Source: Sequoia sempervirens (Eukaryota > Streptophyta > Pinopsida > Cupressales > Cupressaceae). Taken from it: a stretch of DNA of 64,000 nt. A program made the position numbers and the translations under genes. The notes beneath the pieces were generated by a model that was not told where the DNA came from, made no database searches, and worked only from the letters and a program-made list of their open reading frames with translations. Location of the stretch: positions 1-64,000 of the forward strand of contig VDFB02275638.1 in NCBI GenBank assembly GCA_007258455.2, in the 5' to 3' direction. Within the stretch, counting starts at the first letter, position 1. Each line of letters starts with the position of its first letter. Below, in pieces: positions 60,530 through 64,000 of the stretch.

Positions 60530-61415
60530 CAACTATCATGTCCTTTCAATAGATTGTGTATTGTCAAAGAATGTGGTGTGATTTAGTCCAACCAACTTTG
60601 ATCCTTGGCTGACCATCTCCGGTCTTCTTCTATAATAATTTCATGTGTGAATAAAGATATATTTTACTCATGTATCTGGTATGCATTGCCATCTCTATTA
60701 ATTCATGTATTTATTTTATTACATAGAGAGGTAAACATTTGGTGCCATTGCCTTAAAAGAAATCGGGTCGAATATAAGAGATTAATGCCCTTAGACCCTA
60801 ATAAAGGCGGGAAGAGACCACAAGGTGGTCAAGACCAAGAGATTAGGTGATCTTTAAAGATAGTAGAGCAAAGGGAATGAAGAAGATTACAAGAGACAAT
60901 TGAGGAAAATACAACCATACAATTTCAAGTTGGAACCCTTCTCGAGAACACAGTCAAGTTGAAAAGTCAAGACAACCTTCTCTAGACGAGGGAAGTTGGG
61001 AGACAAAGTCACATTCCTTCACAAAATTGTACAAGAGTAGCCTTCTGGGCATTGAAAGGTTGTCAATAGAAGGGAAACAAGCCGAGCCAAGGGTGTATAA
61101 AAGAAAATTTGAAGGTGAAAAACATGCGTGGAAGGCTGAAACTAAGGGAAGAGTTGAGAATTCCTACACGGCCGAGAGTGCAAGAGAAGCACTAGAACGT
61201 CTGAATCAAAACTCCCTAGCAAGCAAATTCCAGGTGCTAGGTTTGCATCAAAATAAAATCATGGTAAGCCCTAGTCGAGAAAGGCAAAAGTTGCCCAAGT
61301 TTACAAGCAATGGATTGCAGGATCCTGTTAGGCACTATAAGACTTGTGAAAGAATTTGGATAGCAAATGGGAAAGATGATAAAAAAATTTGGCTATGATC
61401 TTTCCCAGCCACCTT
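60530..61415 (+). mobile_element. Gypsy retrotransposon 5' fragment: LTR end, primer site, gag start
   Basis: LTR-like sequence ends in ...GGTAAACA at 60737. TTTGGTGCCATTGCC starts at 60738, close to the tRNA-Asp-type primer site TGGCGCCGTTGCC of plant Gypsy elements. A leader and gag N-terminus follow. The LTR must extend left past the hAT insertion, but its start was not located. Homology stops near 61415, where an unrelated repeat begins, so the element is truncated. Confidence 0.7.
61027..61398 (+). pseudogene. Gypsy gag N-terminal fragment
   Basis: 123 codons. The tail LPKFTSNGLQDPVRHYKTCE followed by RIWIANGKDD is characteristic of plant Gypsy gag. A TGA interrupts after KIWL, and gag-like sequence (FPATFK) resumes briefly, then ends at about 61415. 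No capsid C-terminus, knuckle or pol. Confidence 0.7.
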
Positions 61416-61700
61416 CAAGCATGCAAGTCGTTTAAATGAAAATTTGTTCACATTGCAAGTTTAAACGACCTGCGAGATTGAATTTTCACAGTTATAGTCA
61501 TGAAAATTCAAGCTCACAGGTCGCTTAATTGACATTGTATTCAGATTGCAAGTTTACACGACTTGCAAACTTGAATTATAACTGTGAAAATTCTGAACTT
61601 TCATACTCCAACATAGAAAGGAATCAAAGCATATTAAACCATGAAAAATAAATTCACAGCTTGCAAGTTGTTTGAACTTGCAAAATTAAAATTATAATTT
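61415..61700. repeat. Nested inverted and direct repeats around GCAAGTTTAAACGAC
   Basis: The motif gcaagtttaaacgacctgcg recurs as gcaagtttacacgacttgca about 94 bp later. Between them, 'cgacctgcgagattgaattt' is followed by its near reverse complement (aaattcaagctcacaggtcg), and 'gaattttcacagttata' by 'tataactgtgaaaattc'. A weaker unit is at 61655-61690. Non-coding, strongly foldable. Confidence 0.75.
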
Positions 61701-63681
61701 CTTTTATTTCAAGCCAAAACATTGATAAAATGGCATCACCAAATGCATGCTATAAATTCAGAAAAAACTATTCATGAAAACCTGTAGATTCGAGTCCCAA
61801 ATCGCACAACCTAAATCAGTAATCACATGCTGGAAATGCTTAAAACAGTGATTTTTTTAACAAGTAAAAAAAAATTATAATGATTTGGGTGAGTTTGTCT
61901 CAAAAAAATCGCTAGTTTTTGCAAGTAAAATCACTGCAAAATATTGAAAAACTCAATATCAAGTAACTCGCCAAGCTTGTTGGCTCACGAGTACTCATGA
62001 GTTTTGCAAGTACCCAACGAGTTTCGCAAATACGATTTGTATAGCACCAAGGATGGCCTGATAGTGTTGGGTAGCTATCGTCTATGTAGCTATAGATGAC
62101 ATGGACCGACGGTGATAGATTGGATCTTAAATTTGGGTGCAATAACATCAATTGTATATGGTACCTCCTACACTTTCTCAAGCAATTCTTAATGGTCAAA
62201 TGACTAATTTAAGAAATTTTGAAACACAAAATCAACACTATCTTTCATTCTATTAATTCAAAGAGTCTAACTATAAATATTCATATCATACTTTTCATAT
62301 AGAGCAAAAATAAGTTCAAAATATTTTTCAATGCGATTCTTTATAGCATTACTTAGTACAAAAATTTGTTTCATAGAGGATCGATTGAGGAATTGCAAAT
62401 TTGCATGGACTTACCCCTCTCAACAAATTATTCAAGAAGAACAACATAATCATGCTTAAGCTTGAAACTTATCAATATTCTAGCACCATCAATTCAAAGT
62501 GCACTAACCTCCTCTAAAGGTTCAACATTGTTGTCCAAAAACAAAGCAACCTTCTACACCTTATGAATCCTAAGCTAAATGACCAAATTTGGCTTAGTGG
62601 AGAATTTCTCAAGAGTCTTCCACACGTCCTTAGGCAATTCCAAGTTTCAAATATGAAACCACAACTCATCTGAAACCAACATTCCACAAGGACATAGACA
62701 TCCCAAGGACTTGGGGACTTGGAGGAGACATCCCCCTTTCAAAACTAGACAACCTGCTCTATTTTGTGCATGAAAAATTAAAAAGATAACCTCTTTCAGG
62801 TTTTAAAAAAAAAAAGCTTAAAACCCCTCAAATGCTAATGAAGAAGATCGTTATTGCAAATTCAACACATTGTATCTACTTTTGAAAATTATCAAATGCT
62901 TTTAGTTTGTTAAAGCTTATTTTAATAGCCACACTCACTCTATCCCCAAATTTTGGGAAAAAATTTGCCCTACCTGAAACCATGCCCCTTCATCCCCACC
63001 TTCCTCCTCTCTCCCCACATTCCAAAAACTCAAAGTAACATTGTCTAAATTATTATTCTATGTTATAGGATCTGCCAAGGGGCTGGCCAAATCCGGGTAT
63101 CGGTTAGGTCCGCCTGCAAGTATCGGCAGGGCACGCTATTTAGCTGCCTGATTAATCTAGGGAGAACTCAAGAAAACTTGGATGAACCCAGGAAGAACCC
63201 GTCTGCACAACGACGTAGTTTTCAATTTTTTTGCCTTTTTTTAATATTTTTAGTTTTTTTGAGTTTGACTTGACTAGGTGCCCTCCTCAACCCTAAAAGT
63301 GACTTGTAAAATACTTCAAACACCAAAACAAGCCCATTTTATTTCATTTCTTTTGCAAACAACAAATATCATTCCAAGAGGCTGAACTTTCATTTTTTCT
63401 TGTTGGATCAACAAAAGGAGTTGAAGATTGATCTTTGAAGGTTCTACAATGATTGCATTGTTATTCCTAAGCATTTATGAGTGTTCATTAGCTGCTAAGA
63501 AGATCATAGAAGGATAATTTTGCTAGGAGGTAAGTTTTTTTCAAAAAATTTCCTCCATTTTTGTTTTACAAACATGAAACAATTACTTGTTTTGTTTATC
63601 TATATTTTTTCCATTCTTCTAGATTTCATATATCTATTTTTTGTGTTTGTTTTGAATGTGTTGTTTACAAAATTTCTTGCC
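61701..63681. other. No supported gene; possible retroelement debris
   Basis: On the minus strand around 62520-62680 a frame reading PKDVWKTLEKFSTKPNLV is reminiscent of Copia gag but is too broken to call. 61960-62040 has 'gagtactcatgag'-type inverted motifs. 63065-63200 is GC-richer and may be the 5' end of the hAT-like element to the right. Confidence 0.35.
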
Positions 63682-64000
63682 ATGGGAATCACAATGGCAA
63701 CTAGTTTTAGCTCCACAGCTCAACCTACATTCAAAACAGATCCGAATTCTCCTCTATGGATATATGTTCAAATGATACAACAAGTGGTGGGGTTACATTT
63801 TGACTTGCAATGGGTGTGATGTTAGATATTCTAGTTCATATAGTCGGGTGAAAGCTCATTTGTGTGGAATACCTATGCAAGGCATCAAACCTTGCCCTGG
63901 AAAGAATGGTGTAGTTGTTCCATCAGAGACAGTCATCAAGTCACCCCTTACCAAAAAAAAGATCAAAGGGAATGCAGCCCCCAATGCCCCCATCTAATCC
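63682..64000 (+). pseudogene. BED zinc-finger hAT-like transposase, N-terminus, cut by window edge
   Basis: The ATG at 63682 (gccATGG context) opens TFKTDPNSPLWIYVQMIQQ, the usual lead-in to the BED finger of plant hAT transposases and their domesticated relatives. The finger itself, TCNGCDVRYSSSYSRVKAHL with GIPMQGIKPC, is in another frame (63800-63997), so a one-base shift near 63795 breaks it. The Cys-x2-Cys, His and Cys ligands are present. The rest (DUF659, hAT dimerisation) lies beyond the window. A sequencing error could also explain the shift. Confidence 0.7.

Noticed and set aside
62460..62700. Copia gag fragment on the minus strand
   Set aside because: Only one short stretch (DVWKTLEKF) is suggestive and the rest is full of stops.
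1..64000. CRISPR arrays, rRNA genes, bacterial operons, plasmid origins
   Set aside because: No regularly spaced identical repeats with unique spacers, no rRNA signature and no prokaryotic gene organisation; the sequence is plant nuclear DNA.

Overview
This window looks like nuclear DNA from a land plant with a large, repeat-filled genome. The evidence is plant-type nuclear tRNA genes, fragments of plant PLS-type pentatricopeptide (PPR) genes, plant Copia, chromovirus-like Gypsy, LINE and Helitron relics, degenerate TTTAGGG-type (plant telomere) repeats inside the chromosome, and the last three exons of a plant histidinol-phosphate aminotransferase gene. A gymnosperm would fit (old decayed transposons, long introns, interstitial telomere repeats, PPR style), but that is inference. 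Almost everything here is non-coding or broken. Intact candidates are four canonical tRNA genes at 5.4-19 kb plus one further tRNA-Glu copy, and the aminotransferase exons at 56.2-57.4 kb.

Layout. 1-1.7 kb: decayed Helitron Rep/helicase gene on the minus strand. 2.7-3.3 kb: small tandem repeats. 4.1-5.2 kb: pyrimidine-rich simple sequence. 5.4-6.1 kb: tRNA-Glu(CTC) and tRNA-Val(CAC). 6.2-10.3 kb: a diverged long inverted repeat with arms of about 1.4 kb; a small terminal-inverted-repeat element interrupts the right arm only. 10.6-12.6 kb: a purine-rich tract that switches abruptly to a pyrimidine-rich tract. 13.3-15.5 kb: AT-rich DNA with a tandem array of about 300-bp units. 18.3-19.0 kb: a tRNA cluster (initiator Met, a Val pseudogene, Gly(TCC), a second Glu(CTC)). 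23.5-33.3 kb: the most striking object, a palindrome of about 9.8 kb whose 4.4-4.6 kb arms each carry the same broken PPR gene fragment, around a 764-bp pyrimidine-rich centre. 34.7-37.3 kb: a small near-perfect palindrome, a TGTA minisatellite and a 2-kb purine-rich tract with two telomere-like blocks.

38.5-47.7 kb: a minus-strand Gypsy element (5' LTR, initiator-Met-type primer site, gag, protease, deleted RT, chromodomain-like end, truncated 3' LTR). A complete but mutated Copia element sits inside it, with two 647-bp LTRs and an AGTAT target duplication. 47.7-53.7 kb: a minus-strand L1-type LINE split by a 3.4-kb insertion that carries a repeated GC-rich hairpin motif. 56.2-57.4 kb: the aminotransferase 3' exons; sequence to the right is probably its upstream intron or the truncation point. 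59.9-61.4 kb: a clean 594-bp non-autonomous hAT element with an 8-bp target duplication, probably inside the LTR of a Gypsy fragment that has a tRNA-Asp-type primer site. 63.7-64.0 kb: the start of a BED-finger hAT-like gene, cut by the window edge.

The elements are layered. The Copia insertion postdates the Gypsy. The small inverted-repeat element at 9.4 kb postdates the inverted repeat it sits in. The hAT element is flanked by its exact 8-bp duplication and has hit older LTR-like sequence. The PPR palindrome is the best candidate for something with biological effect: if transcribed through, it would fold into a long double-stranded RNA against a PPR family.
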